Shown here in pieces: positions 1 to 8,515 of a stretch of 64,000 nt of DNA. The notes below the pieces were generated by a model that did no database searches, was not told where the DNA came from, and worked only from the letters and a program-made list of their open reading frames with translations. Location: contig NZ_CP060436.1 in NCBI RefSeq assembly GCF_003590145.2, positions 1,460,001 to 1,524,000 of the forward strand. Reading direction: 5' to 3'. Source of the stretch: Pseudooceanicola algae. GTDB lineage: Bacteria > Pseudomonadota > Alphaproteobacteria > Rhodobacterales > Rhodobacteraceae. The position numbers and the translations under genes were made by a program. Positions within the stretch are counted from its first letter, which is position 1, and the number at the start of each line of letters is the position of its first letter.

Positions 1-469
1 CGGGGTCGAGCGCGTCATGGGCTTTGCCGATGAAGACCAGGTGCAGGATTTCTTCAACGACGTGCCCGAATTCGAACGCATGTTGGTGCGCTCGGGCATC
101 AGGGTGGTCAAATACTGGTTCTCGGTCACCGACGAGGAACAGCAGATGCGCTTCCTGATGCGCATTCACGACCCCCTGAAGCAGTGGAAACTGTCGCCCA
201 TGGACCTGCAGAGCCGGGTGAAATGGGAAGATTACACCAAGGCCAAGGAAGAGATGCTGGCGCGCACCAATATCCCCGAGGCGCCCTGGTACATCGTGCC
301 GGCCAACGACAAGAAACGCGCCCGGCTCAACTGCATCGACCACCTTTTGTCCCTGATGCCCTACGAGGATGTCGAACAGGAGGAAGTCACGCTGCCGGAC
401 CGCGTCTACAACGGTGATTACGAACGCGCCGTCCTGCCGCCCGAGCTGTACGTTCCCTCGAAATACTGA
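1..469 (+). CDS. ppk2: Polyphosphate kinase 2 (PPK2), C-terminal part
   Basis: The reading frame is open from the first base, so the gene begins upstream of the window and the first ATG here (17) is internal. PPK2 enzymes transfer phosphate between inorganic polyphosphate and nucleotides in the cytoplasm. The visible part starts at the GVERVMGF region that follows the family's catalytic core. It continues through the lid segment (FSV, then EEQQMRF) and the DPLKQWKLSPMD motif, and ends with the APWYIVPANDKKRARLN segment. All are typical of single-domain PPK2. The end looks complete, with a short acidic tail and TGA. Family assignment is firm; the preferred nucleotide cannot be told from this fragment. 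Confidence 0.9.
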   Translation, partial: GVERVMGFADEDQVQDFFNDVPEFERMLVRSGIRVVKYWFSVTDEEQQMRFLMRIHDPLKQWKLSPMDLQSRVKWEDYTKAKEEMLARTNIPEAPWYIVPANDKKRARLNCIDHLLSLMPYEDVEQEEVTLPDRVYNGDYERAVLPPELYVPSKY

Positions 470-556
470 TCTCAAAACGCGCACCCACGCGACAGTGAAA
501 CAGCCGTGACCTTTTTGCGGATTGGCGGGGCGGCAAAATGCGGGCTATATGGCGAA

Positions 557-1000
557 ATGTTTGCAGATTTCCTCACCCGCCTCACCGCCCCGCGCCCGGA
601 TCCGCTGACCGATGGCGACGCCCGTCTGGCTTTGGCCGCACTTCTGGTGCGCGTTGCGCAATCGGACGGGATCTATGAAACCGCCGAGCGCAAGACGATC
701 GCCCGCATCCTGGCTACCCGCTATGCTCTTGGGACCGCCGATTGCGAGGCGCTGATGCAGAATGCCGAAACCCTGGAAGGTCAGGCCCCCGACACGGTCC
801 GCTTCACCCGCGCGATCAAGGATACCGTGCCTTACGAGGACCGGCTGTCGGTGATCGAATCGCTCTGGGCCGTGGCCCTGTCGGATGGCGAACGCGAGGC
901 CGAGGAAGACGCGCTGTTGCGGGTCGTGGTCAGCCTGCTGGGAATTTCCGACCCTGACAGCGCGCGCGCCCGCCACATGGCGCAGAACAACCTGCAGTGA
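557..1000 (+). CDS. TerB-family tellurite-resistance-like protein
   Basis: A 147-residue soluble, mostly helical protein. The repeated pattern of a hydrophobic helix followed by an acidic turn (ALLVRVAQSDGIYETAERKTI and later LWAVALSDGEREAEEDALLRVV) is the TerB/DUF533 signature, in which acidic residues bind divalent metal. Role in the cell is unknown; TerB-like proteins are linked to stress or phage responses in other bacteria but single copies like this one are uncharacterised. An in-frame GTG lies upstream at 506. I prefer the ATG at 557 because the family usually begins with a short MFADFL-type helix. It stands alone between ppk2 and a binding-protein gene. Confidence 0.8.
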   Translation: MFADFLTRLTAPRPDPLTDGDARLALAALLVRVAQSDGIYETAERKTIARILATRYALGTADCEALMQNAETLEGQAPDTVRFTRAIKDTVPYEDRLSVIESLWAVALSDGEREAEEDALLRVVVSLLGISDPDSARARHMAQNNLQ

Positions 1001-1070
1001 CATCCCAGGCGTCGGCAGGCCCTGACGCCGCTGTCCGGACCCCGGGGGCCTTGTTGCGGGTGACCTGGCC

Positions 1071-1838
1071 TTGAACGGCCTGATCGCCTCCTTCCCGATG
1101 TATGACCGGCCCGAAACGGCTCCGGTCTATGACCGGCTCTGGTCCGGCATCCGCGACAGCCTTGGCGAGGGACCGGTCCAGCTGACACGGGATGCCGACC
1201 TCTGGGCGCAATGGCGCAGCCCCGATCTGCTGCTGTCACAGACCTGCGGCCTGCCGTTTCGGTCGCGCCTCAAGGGCCGCGTCACCCTGGTGGGCACGCC
1301 CGACCCCGGCTTTCCCGGCCTGCCGTCGGGCCAGTACCAAAGCGCCCTCATCCTACGCCGAGATGACCCGGCACGGGAATTTGCCGAACTGGATGGTGCT
1401 CCCTTCGCCTACAACGACGCGCTGTCGCAATCGGGTTGGGCTGCGCTTCAGACGCTCTGCGCCGCGCAGGGCGTCATGCCGGGCGGACTGCTGGAAACCG
1501 GCAGCCATGCGGCCTCGGCCCGCGCCGTCGCGGCGGGGCAGGTCCGCGCCGCCGCGCTCGACCGCCATAGCTGGCATCTGATCGACCTTTTCGATGACAT
1601 CGCCCGCGACCTGCGGGTGCTCTGCCTCACCCCGCCGACCCCGGCCCTGCCGCTGATCACCGCCACAACGCGCGACCCCGAGCGGCTTCGCTACGCGATC
1701 TCCGCCGCCCTGACCGCGCTCTCCCCGGACGAACGGGCGCTGATCGGCTTTCACCGGCTGGTGCGCATCCCGTCCGATGAATACGACCAACAGCCCCTGC
1801 CCAGCCCCCCCGCTTCCGGTACAAATTCGCCCGAATGA
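1071..1838 (+). CDS. PhnD/SsuA-type substrate-binding protein without signal peptide
   Basis: A 255-residue protein resembling the phosphate/phosphonate ABC-transporter binding fold (PhnD-like). Visible elements are the early IASFPMYDRPE segment, a central domain with AALDRHSWHLIDLF, and a C-terminal half typical of a two-lobed periplasmic protein. There is no export signal and no permease or ATPase beside it, so it is an orphan that may act as a cytoplasmic ligand-binding protein. The start is uncertain: TTG at 1071 is the longest choice, and ATG at 1098 would remove nine residues. The last 15 residues are proline/serine rich. Confidence 0.7.
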   Translation: MNGLIASFPMYDRPETAPVYDRLWSGIRDSLGEGPVQLTRDADLWAQWRSPDLLLSQTCGLPFRSRLKGRVTLVGTPDPGFPGLPSGQYQSALILRRDDPAREFAELDGAPFAYNDALSQSGWAALQTLCAAQGVMPGGLLETGSHAASARAVAAGQVRAAALDRHSWHLIDLFDDIARDLRVLCLTPPTPALPLITATTRDPERLRYAISAALTALSPDERALIGFHRLVRIPSDEYDQQPLPSPPASGTNSPE

Positions 1839-2161
1839 TCGGGCTCCCGCGCCCGAATGCCCCGGCGCGGCGATTTTCGCGCGGAAAGACTTGCCACGGC
1901 ACGCCGGGGCTGAGATCATGTGTCCACCCGATAATTTGATCATGTTTTGCAAACTCCCCCTCCAGGCGCCCCTGCGACGCCGCTTTGCCGCGATGGCAAT
2001 GACACAGCCCCCGGCCCGCCTCTGGCGCGTTCCATGGCTGCGAAGCGGGTATCTTTCCCCCGATACCCTTACCTGCAAGCGCCGTCGGCCCCGCCCTCCC
2101 TGGGGTATCGGCGCCCTGACCCGGCCAGCTCGCCCTTCGCAGACCCAAAACCGTGAGACAT
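1839..2161. other. Intergenic region upstream of the first GS-like gene
   Basis: No convincing gene in 323 bases. The only AT-rich patch, near 1930-1957, contains AATTTGATCA (1933-1942). The same ten bases recur across the start of the next gene (2166-2175). This patch is the likely promoter/operator area of the glutamine-synthetase-like gene. The rest is GC-rich with no strong hairpin. Confidence 0.4.
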
Positions 2162-3478
2162 ATGCAATTTGATCAATTCCGCACCTTCCGCGTTGCCGCC
2201 AGTGACCTGAACGGTCAGATGCGTGGCAAGCGCGTGCCCGCCAATACCTATGCCAAGCTCGATACCGAAGGCTCCCGCATGCCTCTGTCGGTGCTGAATG
2301 TCGACATCTGGGGGGCGGATATCGACGACAGCCCGCTGGTGTTTGCTTCCGGGGACGAAGACGGCGTCCTGAAGCCCACCGAACACGGGCCGGTGCCCAT
2401 GCCCTGGCTCGACAGCCCCTCGGCTCTGGTCCCGATGTGGATGTTCCACGACGATGGCCGCCCCTTTGCCGGCGATCCCCGCCACGCGCTGGCCCGCGTG
2501 CTGGCACGCTACGCCGAACGTGGCTGGACCGTGCAGGCGGCGGTCGAGATGGAATTCTACCTGGTCGACGACACCGGGCATCAGCTTTCGGCGCCGCAGA
2601 ACCCGATCTCCGGACGCCCGGTGTTCGGCAATGCGATCTTGTCGATCCGTCAGCTTGATGCCTTCGACGGCTTCCTGACCGACCTCTACGAGGCCTGCGA
2701 CGCCATGGACATCCCGGCGGACTCGGCCTCCTCCGAAGCCGGGCTCGGCCAGTTCGAAATCAACCTTGCCCATCGCGACGCCATGGCGGCGGCCGATGAC
2801 GCCTGGCTGTTCAAGGCGCTGGTGCGCGGCATGGCGCGGCGCCATGACATGGCGGCCACCTTCATGGCCAAACCCTTCGAAAACGACTCCGGCAACGGGA
2901 TGCATGTACACTTTTCGGTATTGGATGAAGACGGCAACAACATCTTCGACAATGGCGGCCCCGAAGGCACCGACCTGCTGCGCCACGCTGTGGCAGGCTG
3001 CCTCTCCGGCATGCCCGGGGGCACGCTGCTCTGGGCACCGCATGAAAACTCCTACGCGCGCTTCGCCCCCGGCGCCCATGCGCCCACCGGGGCCTGCTGG
3101 GCCTATGAAAACCGCACCGCCGCGATCCGCATCCCCTCGGGTCCCGCCCGCGCCCGGCGCATCGAACACCGCGTCGCCTGCGGTGATATCAACCCCTACC
3201 TGGTCCTCGCCGGCATTCTCGGCTCCGCCCTAGCAGGGATCGAGGATCAGGCCGAGCCGCCCGCCCCGATCACCGGCAATGCCTATGACCTCGACCTGCC
3301 CGGCCTGATGCCCGACTGGTCCTCTGCGGTGGATCGCTTCGAAACAGACCCCCTCATGGCCCGCATCTTCACGCCAGAGCTCATCCGCAATTTCAGCATG
3401 ACCAAACGCCAGGAAATCCTGCGCCTTGCCGAAATTCCCCCCGAAGAACACTGGATGGTCTACCTCGAAACCGTGTGA
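2162..3478 (+). CDS. Glutamine synthetase family ligase (gamma-glutamylpolyamine synthetase-like)
   Basis: A 438-residue member of the glutamine synthetase superfamily. An ATP-grasp-like active site is visible: the metal-binding MEFYLVD strand, GQFEINLAHRD, the FMAKPF...GNGMHVHFS histidine segment, and the NRTAAIRIP and EHRVACGDINPYL substrate/ATP loops. It lacks the adenylylation-type tail of housekeeping GlnA. PuuA-like relatives join glutamate to an amine using ATP. The neighbours (amidotransferase, second GS-like ligase, PuuB-like oxidase) support a role in gamma-glutamylation of a polyamine or similar amine. ATG 2162 is chosen over an in-frame GTG nine bases upstream. Substrate is inferred only. 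Confidence 0.85.
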   Translation: MQFDQFRTFRVAASDLNGQMRGKRVPANTYAKLDTEGSRMPLSVLNVDIWGADIDDSPLVFASGDEDGVLKPTEHGPVPMPWLDSPSALVPMWMFHDDGRPFAGDPRHALARVLARYAERGWTVQAAVEMEFYLVDDTGHQLSAPQNPISGRPVFGNAILSIRQLDAFDGFLTDLYEACDAMDIPADSASSEAGLGQFEINLAHRDAMAAADDAWLFKALVRGMARRHDMAATFMAKPFENDSGNGMHVHFSVLDEDGNNIFDNGGPEGTDLLRHAVAGCLSGMPGGTLLWAPHENSYARFAPGAHAPTGACWAYENRTAAIRIPSGPARARRIEHRVACGDINPYLVLAGILGSALAGIEDQAEPPAPITGNAYDLDLPGLMPDWSSAVDRFETDPLMARIFTPELIRNFSMTKRQEILRLAEIPPEEHWMVYLETV

Positions 3479-3528
3479 CGCTTTGCAAACCCAAGGCCGA
3501 ACGCTTGCAAACCGCTCCCCCCGGGCCT

Positions 3529-3592
3529 GTTTCCCTGTTCCAAATATCCCGGGGGAGTCGCGGCCTGCCGCGACGGGGGCTGGCCCCCGCGA
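3529..3592 (+). repeat. Dispersed repeat, family A copy 1
   Basis: Head TTTCCCTGTTCCAAATATCC followed by a run of G, then two hairpins: GTCGCGG/CCGCGAC around 3557-3574, and GGGGG/CCCCC around 3575-3588. The same head occurs at 29449, 36096, 38714 and 57281, always in intergenic DNA. It lies between two co-directional genes of the same cluster, so it may be a weak terminator or processing site as well as a repeat. Confidence 0.75.
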
Positions 3593-3674
3593 CCCTTCCG
3601 CATCCCGCAACGCCGCGTGCCCTTGCCGGCCCCCGTCCGCTCCACTACGCTCGCCCCACAACAATCGGTGTTTC

Positions 3675-4355
3675 ATGAAAATCGGCATCCTCCAGACCGG
3701 CCATGCACCGGATGACATGCGCGAAACGATCGGCGATTACCCCGCCCTTTTCGCGCAGCTTCTCGATGGCCATGGCTTCACCTTCGAAACCTATGCGGTG
3801 GTCGATGGTATCTTTCCCGACGGCCCCGGGACCTGCGATGGCTGGCTGATTACCGGCTCGCGTCACGGCGCCTACGAAGATCACCCATGGATCCCCCCGC
3901 TCGAGGACCTCATCCGCGCCATCCGCGACAGCCACCGACCGCTGGTCGGGGTCTGTTTCGGTCATCAGATCATTGCCCAGGCCCTTGGCGGTAAGGTCCA
4001 GAAGTTCTCCGGCGGCTGGTCTGTCGGCCCGACGCGATACGGCGGCGAAACCGGCAGCACGACGCTGAACGCCTGGCACCAGGACCAGGTGACAACTCCC
4101 CCCGGCGGCGCCCGCACCGTGTCCTCCTCGCCCTTTTGCGAACATGCCGCGCTGATGTACGGCGACCAGATCTATACCCTTCAGGCCCATCCGGAATTCA
4201 CCACGGCAGTCATCAGTTCCCTGTTGGCCACCCGTGCGCCGGGCGTCGTGCCTCCCGATCTCATCGCTGCGGCCACCGACGCCGTCGACACCCCCACAAC
4301 GGCTCAGGCCGAAGCCGACCGCATGGCCGCACTCTTCAAAGGCATCCCTTCATGA
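3675..4355 (+). CDS. Class I glutamine amidotransferase (gamma-glutamyl hydrolase-like)
   Basis: A 226-residue single-domain class I glutamine amidotransferase. The catalytic triad is intact: nucleophile Cys94 in GVCFGHQ, His172 and Glu174 in AHPEF. Free-standing members of this group hydrolyse gamma-glutamyl amides. Between two gamma-glutamyl ligase genes it most likely releases glutamate from a gamma-glutamylated intermediate, the role PuuD has in putrescine degradation, although it is closer in form to the GuaA-like subgroup than to PuuD. Its TGA overlaps the ATG of the next gene (ATGA), indicating translational coupling. Confidence 0.85.
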   Translation: MKIGILQTGHAPDDMRETIGDYPALFAQLLDGHGFTFETYAVVDGIFPDGPGTCDGWLITGSRHGAYEDHPWIPPLEDLIRAIRDSHRPLVGVCFGHQIIAQALGGKVQKFSGGWSVGPTRYGGETGSTTLNAWHQDQVTTPPGGARTVSSSPFCEHAALMYGDQIYTLQAHPEFTTAVISSLLATRAPGVVPPDLIAAATDAVDTPTTAQAEADRMAALFKGIPS

Positions 4356-5713
4356 CCGACGACTGGACCAAACGGATCCCGCAATCCGCGCAGGATTACC
4401 TCGCCAACCGCCGCCTGGACGAGGTCGAATGCATCATCTCGGACCTGCCCGGCATCGCGCGCGGCAAGGCCGTCCCGGCGACCAAATTCGCCCGGCAAAA
4501 CTACTTTCACCTGCCCAATTCGATCTTCTTCCAGACCATCACCGGCGATTGGTCCGATGCTGCCGGCGACGAAGGTTTCATCGAACCGGACATGATCCTG
4601 AAGCCCGACTTCTCGACCGCCACCGCCGCCCCCTGGACCGGGGACTGGACATTGCAGGTGATCCACGACGCCTATGACCGCAAGGGCGAGGCGATCCCCT
4701 TCTCCCCCCGCAACGTCCTGAAACGCGTGGTCAAACTCTATGAAGATCGCGGCTGGAAACCGGTCGTCGCGCCGGAAATGGAATTCTACCTTGTCGCGCG
4801 CAACATCGACCCTGCCAAGCCGATCCAGCCGATGATGGGCCGCTCGGGCCGCCCCGCCGCCGCCCGCCAGGCCTATTCCATGACGGCCGTCGACGAATTC
4901 GGCCCCGTCATCGACGACATCTACGATTTCGCCGAAGCCCAGGGCTTCGAGATCGACGGTATCACCCAGGAAGGCGGCGCCGGCCAGCTGGAAATCAACC
5001 TGCGCCACGGCGACCCGGTCAAGCTCGCGGACGAGGTCTTCTACTTCAAACGCCTGATCCGCGAAGCCGCCCTGCGCCACGATTGCTTTGCCACCTTCAT
5101 GGCCAAGCCGATCGAAGGCGAACCCGGCTCGGCCATGCATATCCACCATTCGGTTCTGGATATCGAGACCGGCAAGAACATCTTTGCCGGGCCGCAGGGC
5201 GGGGAAACCGATGCCTTCTTCACCTTCATCGGTGGCCTGCAAAAGCACCTGCCCGAATGCATCCCGCTGCTGGCGCCCTATGTCAATTCCTACCGCCGAT
5301 ACGTCAAGGACCACGCCGCACCCATCAACCTGGAATGGGGCCGCGACAACCGCACCACGGGCATCCGGGTGCCTATCTCGGACCCCGAGGCACGGCGCGT
5401 GGAAAACCGCGTCGCCGGCATGGACTGCAACCCCTACCTCGGCATCGCCGCCTCGCTCGCCTCGGGCTACCTCGGCCTGATCAAGGAAGAGCGCGCCGAA
5501 AAGCAATTCCGCGGCGACGCCTATGAAGGCGACGGCGACTTCCCCCGCACCCTCGGCGAAGCCCTGGACCAGATGGACGCAGCTACCGCCCTGGCCGAAG
5601 TCCTCGGGGCCGAATTCCTGCGCGTCTACTCGATCGTGAAGCGTACCGAATACGAGGAATTCCTGTCGGTGATTTCCCCTTGGGAACGCGAACACCTGCT
5701 GATGAACGTCTGA
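4352..5713 (+). CDS. Second glutamine synthetase family ligase
   Basis: A 453-residue glutamine synthetase superfamily protein starting at the ATGA overlap with the amidotransferase. Visible motifs are the N-terminal ECIISDLPGIARGK stretch typical of the PuuA-like group, EMEFYLV, GQLEINLRHGD, FMAKPI...SAMHIHHS, NRTTGIRVP and ENRVAGMDCNPYL. It differs clearly from the gene at 2162: it has a longer N-terminus and a different substrate loop. The two are therefore old paralogues, probably with different amine substrates, rather than a recent duplication. An inverted-repeat element follows the stop. Confidence 0.87.
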   Translation: MTDDWTKRIPQSAQDYLANRRLDEVECIISDLPGIARGKAVPATKFARQNYFHLPNSIFFQTITGDWSDAAGDEGFIEPDMILKPDFSTATAAPWTGDWTLQVIHDAYDRKGEAIPFSPRNVLKRVVKLYEDRGWKPVVAPEMEFYLVARNIDPAKPIQPMMGRSGRPAAARQAYSMTAVDEFGPVIDDIYDFAEAQGFEIDGITQEGGAGQLEINLRHGDPVKLADEVFYFKRLIREAALRHDCFATFMAKPIEGEPGSAMHIHHSVLDIETGKNIFAGPQGGETDAFFTFIGGLQKHLPECIPLLAPYVNSYRRYVKDHAAPINLEWGRDNRTTGIRVPISDPEARRVENRVAGMDCNPYLGIAASLASGYLGLIKEERAEKQFRGDAYEGDGDFPRTLGEALDQMDAATALAEVLGAEFLRVYSIVKRTEYEEFLSVISPWEREHLLMNV

Positions 5714-5740
5714 TCGCCCCAACTGGCGGACAATCGGACC

Positions 5741-5799
5741 GGCCAGATGACGGCACCCAAATGCTCTTTCATCTGGCCATAAATACTCCCGCCGGAGGC
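5741..5799 (+). repeat. Dispersed repeat, family B copy 1, with inverted arm
   Basis: GGCCAGATGA at 5741-5750 is inverted as TCATCTGGCC at 5769-5778. The second arm runs into the repeat head ATCTGGCCATAAATACTCCC plus GCCGGAGG. Related heads are at 8516/8566, 12442 and 26971. The element lies between the ligase and the oxidase genes. Confidence 0.7.
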
Positions 5800-5868
5800 C
5801 CGACCCTGGCCCGGGGCACTGCCTCTGGCCCTCAGGTCGCCTCCCGCGCGGTTTCTCAGGAGACCAGA

Positions 5869-7173
5869 ATGAAACTGCTCTACTCCAACGATGCCCCGCG
5901 CAGCTATCCGCAAAGCTGGTACGCGGCCACGGCGCAACCGCTGGCGCCCTTCCCCGCCCTCGACACGCCGATACGGGCCGATCTTTGCGTCATCGGCGGC
6001 GGTTTCACCGGGCTTTCCGCAGCCTTGCATGCCGCCGAAGCCGGGCTGACCGTCGCCCTGCTGGACGCACAGCGCGTCGGCTTCGGCGCCTCGGGTCGCA
6101 ACGGCGGGCAACTCGGCTCCGGCCAGCGCCCCTATCAGGACGACCTTGAAAAATGGCTGGGGCCCGATGAGGCCCGCGCGCTCTGGTTCCTGGCCGAAGA
6201 TGCCAAGACCCTGGTGCAAGACCTCTGCGCCCGCCATGACATCGATTGCGACCTGAAGCCGGGTGTCGCCTGGATCGGTTGCTCGACATCGGACAGCGAT
6301 CACCTGCACCATTACGCCGACCACCTGCACGACCGCTATGGCTATGACCAGATCGAACCGCTCTCGCCCGAGGCCTGCGCCCGGATCTGCCCGTCGCCGG
6401 CCTACCACGGTGGCATCCTCGACCACGGTGCCGCACATCTGCACCCCTTGAAGCTGGCCCTTGGCCTGGCCCGCGCCGCCCGCGACGCCGGCGTTGCCAT
6501 CTACGAGGGAACCGAGGCCATGTCCCTCACCCCCGGCAGCCCCGCCGTGGTGAAGACACCCAAGGGCCAGGTGACAGCCGATCACGTCATTCTGGCGGGC
6601 AATGGCTACCTCACCGGATTGCACCGGGAACCGGCCCGCCGGGTCATGCCGATCAACAATTTCATTGCCGTGACCGAGCCCCTGGGCGATGCGGCCGCGC
6701 AAGTGCTGACCCGCGATATCGCCGTGGCGGACAGCAAGTTCGTGGTGAACTACTTCCGCCTCACGCCGGATATGCGGCTGCTGTTCGGAGGCGGCGAAAG
6801 CTATGGCTATACCTTCCCTGTCGACATCGCGGCCAAGGTGCGCAAACCGATGGCCCAGATATTCCCGCATCTGGCCAAGACCCGGATCGACTATGCCTGG
6901 GGCGGAACCCTCGGAATCACGATGAAACGCGCGCCCTTCCTGTCTCGTCTCGGGCCGAACATCCTGACTGCGGGGGGCTATTCCGGCCATGGGGTCGGCA
7001 CCGCGACCCATGCGGGACAGCTGATGGCCCTTGCCCTGACCGGGCAGGCGGCGGGTTTTGACACCATGGCGCGGATGCCCGCGCCCCCTTTCCCCGGCGG
7101 CCCTGCCCTGCGCACACCCCTGCTCACCCTCGCGATGACCTGGTTCTCGCTGCGGGACCGCCTCGGCATCTGA
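5869..7173 (+). CDS. FAD-dependent amine oxidoreductase, PuuB-like
   Basis: A 434-residue DAO-type flavoprotein. The N-terminal Rossmann motif VIGGGFTGLSAAL (about residues 41-53) binds FAD, ASGRNGGQLGSG follows as the family's conserved flavin loop, and GGYSGHGVGTATHAGQ near the C-terminus closes the FAD site. PuuB-type enzymes oxidise gamma-glutamylputrescine to the aldehyde. Placement directly after two gamma-glutamyl ligases and an amidotransferase supports that assignment. Start ATG 5869 has an AGGAGA Shine-Dalgarno. No aldehyde dehydrogenase of the pathway lies nearby. A terminator follows at 7196. Confidence 0.85.
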   Translation: MKLLYSNDAPRSYPQSWYAATAQPLAPFPALDTPIRADLCVIGGGFTGLSAALHAAEAGLTVALLDAQRVGFGASGRNGGQLGSGQRPYQDDLEKWLGPDEARALWFLAEDAKTLVQDLCARHDIDCDLKPGVAWIGCSTSDSDHLHHYADHLHDRYGYDQIEPLSPEACARICPSPAYHGGILDHGAAHLHPLKLALGLARAARDAGVAIYEGTEAMSLTPGSPAVVKTPKGQVTADHVILAGNGYLTGLHREPARRVMPINNFIAVTEPLGDAAAQVLTRDIAVADSKFVVNYFRLTPDMRLLFGGGESYGYTFPVDIAAKVRKPMAQIFPHLAKTRIDYAWGGTLGITMKRAPFLSRLGPNILTAGGYSGHGVGTATHAGQLMALALTGQAAGFDTMARMPAPPFPGGPALRTPLLTLAMTWFSLRDRLGI

Positions 7174-7195
7174 CCCGCCCAAACGACGCAATCGG

Positions 7196-7236
7196 AACAG
7201 CCCTCCCAAGCGTGGGCTGTTACCATTTTTTCATTT
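7196..7236 (+). terminator. Rho-independent terminator after the oxidase gene
   Basis: Stem AACAGCCC (7196-7203) with GGGCTGTT (7214-7221), then a T-rich tract CCATTTTTTC. It ends the amine cluster and separates it from the aminotransferase gene. Confidence 0.75.
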
Positions 7237-7261
7237 TGCATCCTGCGGCAACTCGTTTAGG

Positions 7262-7286
7262 TTTCCTGAAGGTAAAATTCAGGAAA
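7262..7286. promoter_or_regulatory. Perfect inverted repeat overlapping the ribosome binding site of the DegT gene
   Basis: TTTCCTGAA (7262-7270) and TTCAGGAAA (7278-7286) form a 9-bp perfect inverted repeat with a 7-base spacer. The right arm contains the AGGAAA that would serve as Shine-Dalgarno for the ATG at 7297. It could be a repressor operator or an RNA hairpin that hides the ribosome binding site. Confidence 0.5.
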
Positions 7287-7296
7287 GCCGAAGAAC

Positions 7297-8511
7297 ATGA
7301 CCCTGCCGCCGAATGTCTACGACGCCGAGCCGATCCCCGAAACCGCACGGGCCGAGATCGAGCGGCTTTTGCAGACCGGCGACCTGTTCCGCTATACCGC
7401 GCCGGAAAACGCGCCGGTCACCCTGCTGGAATCCGAATTCGCCGAGATGATGGGCACCCGCTACGCGCTGGCCGTGTCCTCCTGCTCGGCAGCGCTCTTC
7501 CTGTCGCTGAAATCGCTGGACCTGCCACGCGATGCGCGCGTCCTGCTGCCCGGCTTCACCTTCGCCGCCGTGCCCTCGGCCGTGGTGCATGCCGATTGCC
7601 GGCCGGTGCTCTGCGAAGTCGGCGACAACTACCGCATCGACATTCCTGATTTCGAAAGCCGCCTGGACGGTATCGGCGCCGTCATCATCTCGCATATGCG
7701 CGGCCATACCTCGGACATGGACAAGATCATGGCGCTCTGCGACCAACGCGGCATCCCCGTGATCGAAGACGCAGCCCATTCCCTTGGCACCCAGTGGCGC
7801 GGCCGCAATATCGGCACCATCGGCCAGATCGGCTGTTTCTCCTTCCAAAGCTACAAGATGGTGAATTCCGGCGAAGGCGGCATCCTGGTCAGCGATGACG
7901 CGGACCTGGTGGCCCGGGCAATCATCATGTCGGGCGCTTACGAACACATGTGGAAGAAGCACAAGGCCCGGCGCGGCGAGAACTCCGATGACCTGGTGCA
8001 GGCGCTGGAACGCTGGCAGAATCAGCTGCCGCTCTACAACCTGCGCCTGTCGAACCTCTCGGCGACGATCATCCGCGCCCAGTTGCCCGAAGTGCCCCGC
8101 CGCATCCGCGACGGCCGGCGCAACCACGACCATACCGCCGCGCGTATCTCCGAAAGCCCCTGGCTGAGCGTTCCCGCGAAATTCCCCCCCGAGGACCGCG
8201 CCCCGGATTCGCTGCAATTCAATCTCGACGGGCTGACGGACGAGCAAACCCTGGCCTTCCAGTCCGCCGCCGCCCGTCATGGCATCAAGGTACAGGTCTT
8301 TGGCATGTCGAAGGACAATGCCCGCGCCTTCTGGAACTGGCAGTTCATCCCCGACCTGCCCGAGCTTCCGCGCACCCGCACAATGCTGATGCGCGCCTGT
8401 GATTGCCGCCTGCCCGCCCGACTGACTTTGGAAGAGTGCGACATGATCGCGGACGCGCTTATCACGGCTGCCGAAGATGTCATGGGGGCCACGCAGGCCT
8501 ACGGCACCTGA
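7297..8511 (+). CDS. DegT/DnrJ/EryC1/StrS-family PLP aminotransferase
   Basis: A 404-residue fold-type I PLP enzyme. The internal aldimine lysine is probably Lys187 in FSFQSYKMVNSGEGG, and VIEDAAHSLG provides the Asp that contacts the PLP ring nitrogen. DegT enzymes usually aminate nucleotide-linked keto sugars, yet no sugar-nucleotide, glycosyltransferase or polysaccharide genes are near. A free-standing metabolic aminotransferase is equally possible. It is preceded by a terminator and a palindrome over the ribosome binding site, so it is its own transcription unit. It converges with truA across a large inverted repeat. Confidence 0.82.
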   Translation: MTLPPNVYDAEPIPETARAEIERLLQTGDLFRYTAPENAPVTLLESEFAEMMGTRYALAVSSCSAALFLSLKSLDLPRDARVLLPGFTFAAVPSAVVHADCRPVLCEVGDNYRIDIPDFESRLDGIGAVIISHMRGHTSDMDKIMALCDQRGIPVIEDAAHSLGTQWRGRNIGTIGQIGCFSFQSYKMVNSGEGGILVSDDADLVARAIIMSGAYEHMWKKHKARRGENSDDLVQALERWQNQLPLYNLRLSNLSATIIRAQLPEVPRRIRDGRRNHDHTAARISESPWLSVPAKFPPEDRAPDSLQFNLDGLTDEQTLAFQSAAARHGIKVQVFGMSKDNARAFWNWQFIPDLPELPRTRTMLMRACDCRLPARLTLEECDMIADALITAAEDVMGATQAYGT

Positions 8512-8515
8512 TACC

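Noticed and set aside
1353-2507. 384-codon minus-strand open frame over the PhnD-like gene and the GS-like promoter
   Set aside because: Arg/Gly-rich shadow with no start signal; it crosses an obvious promoter area.
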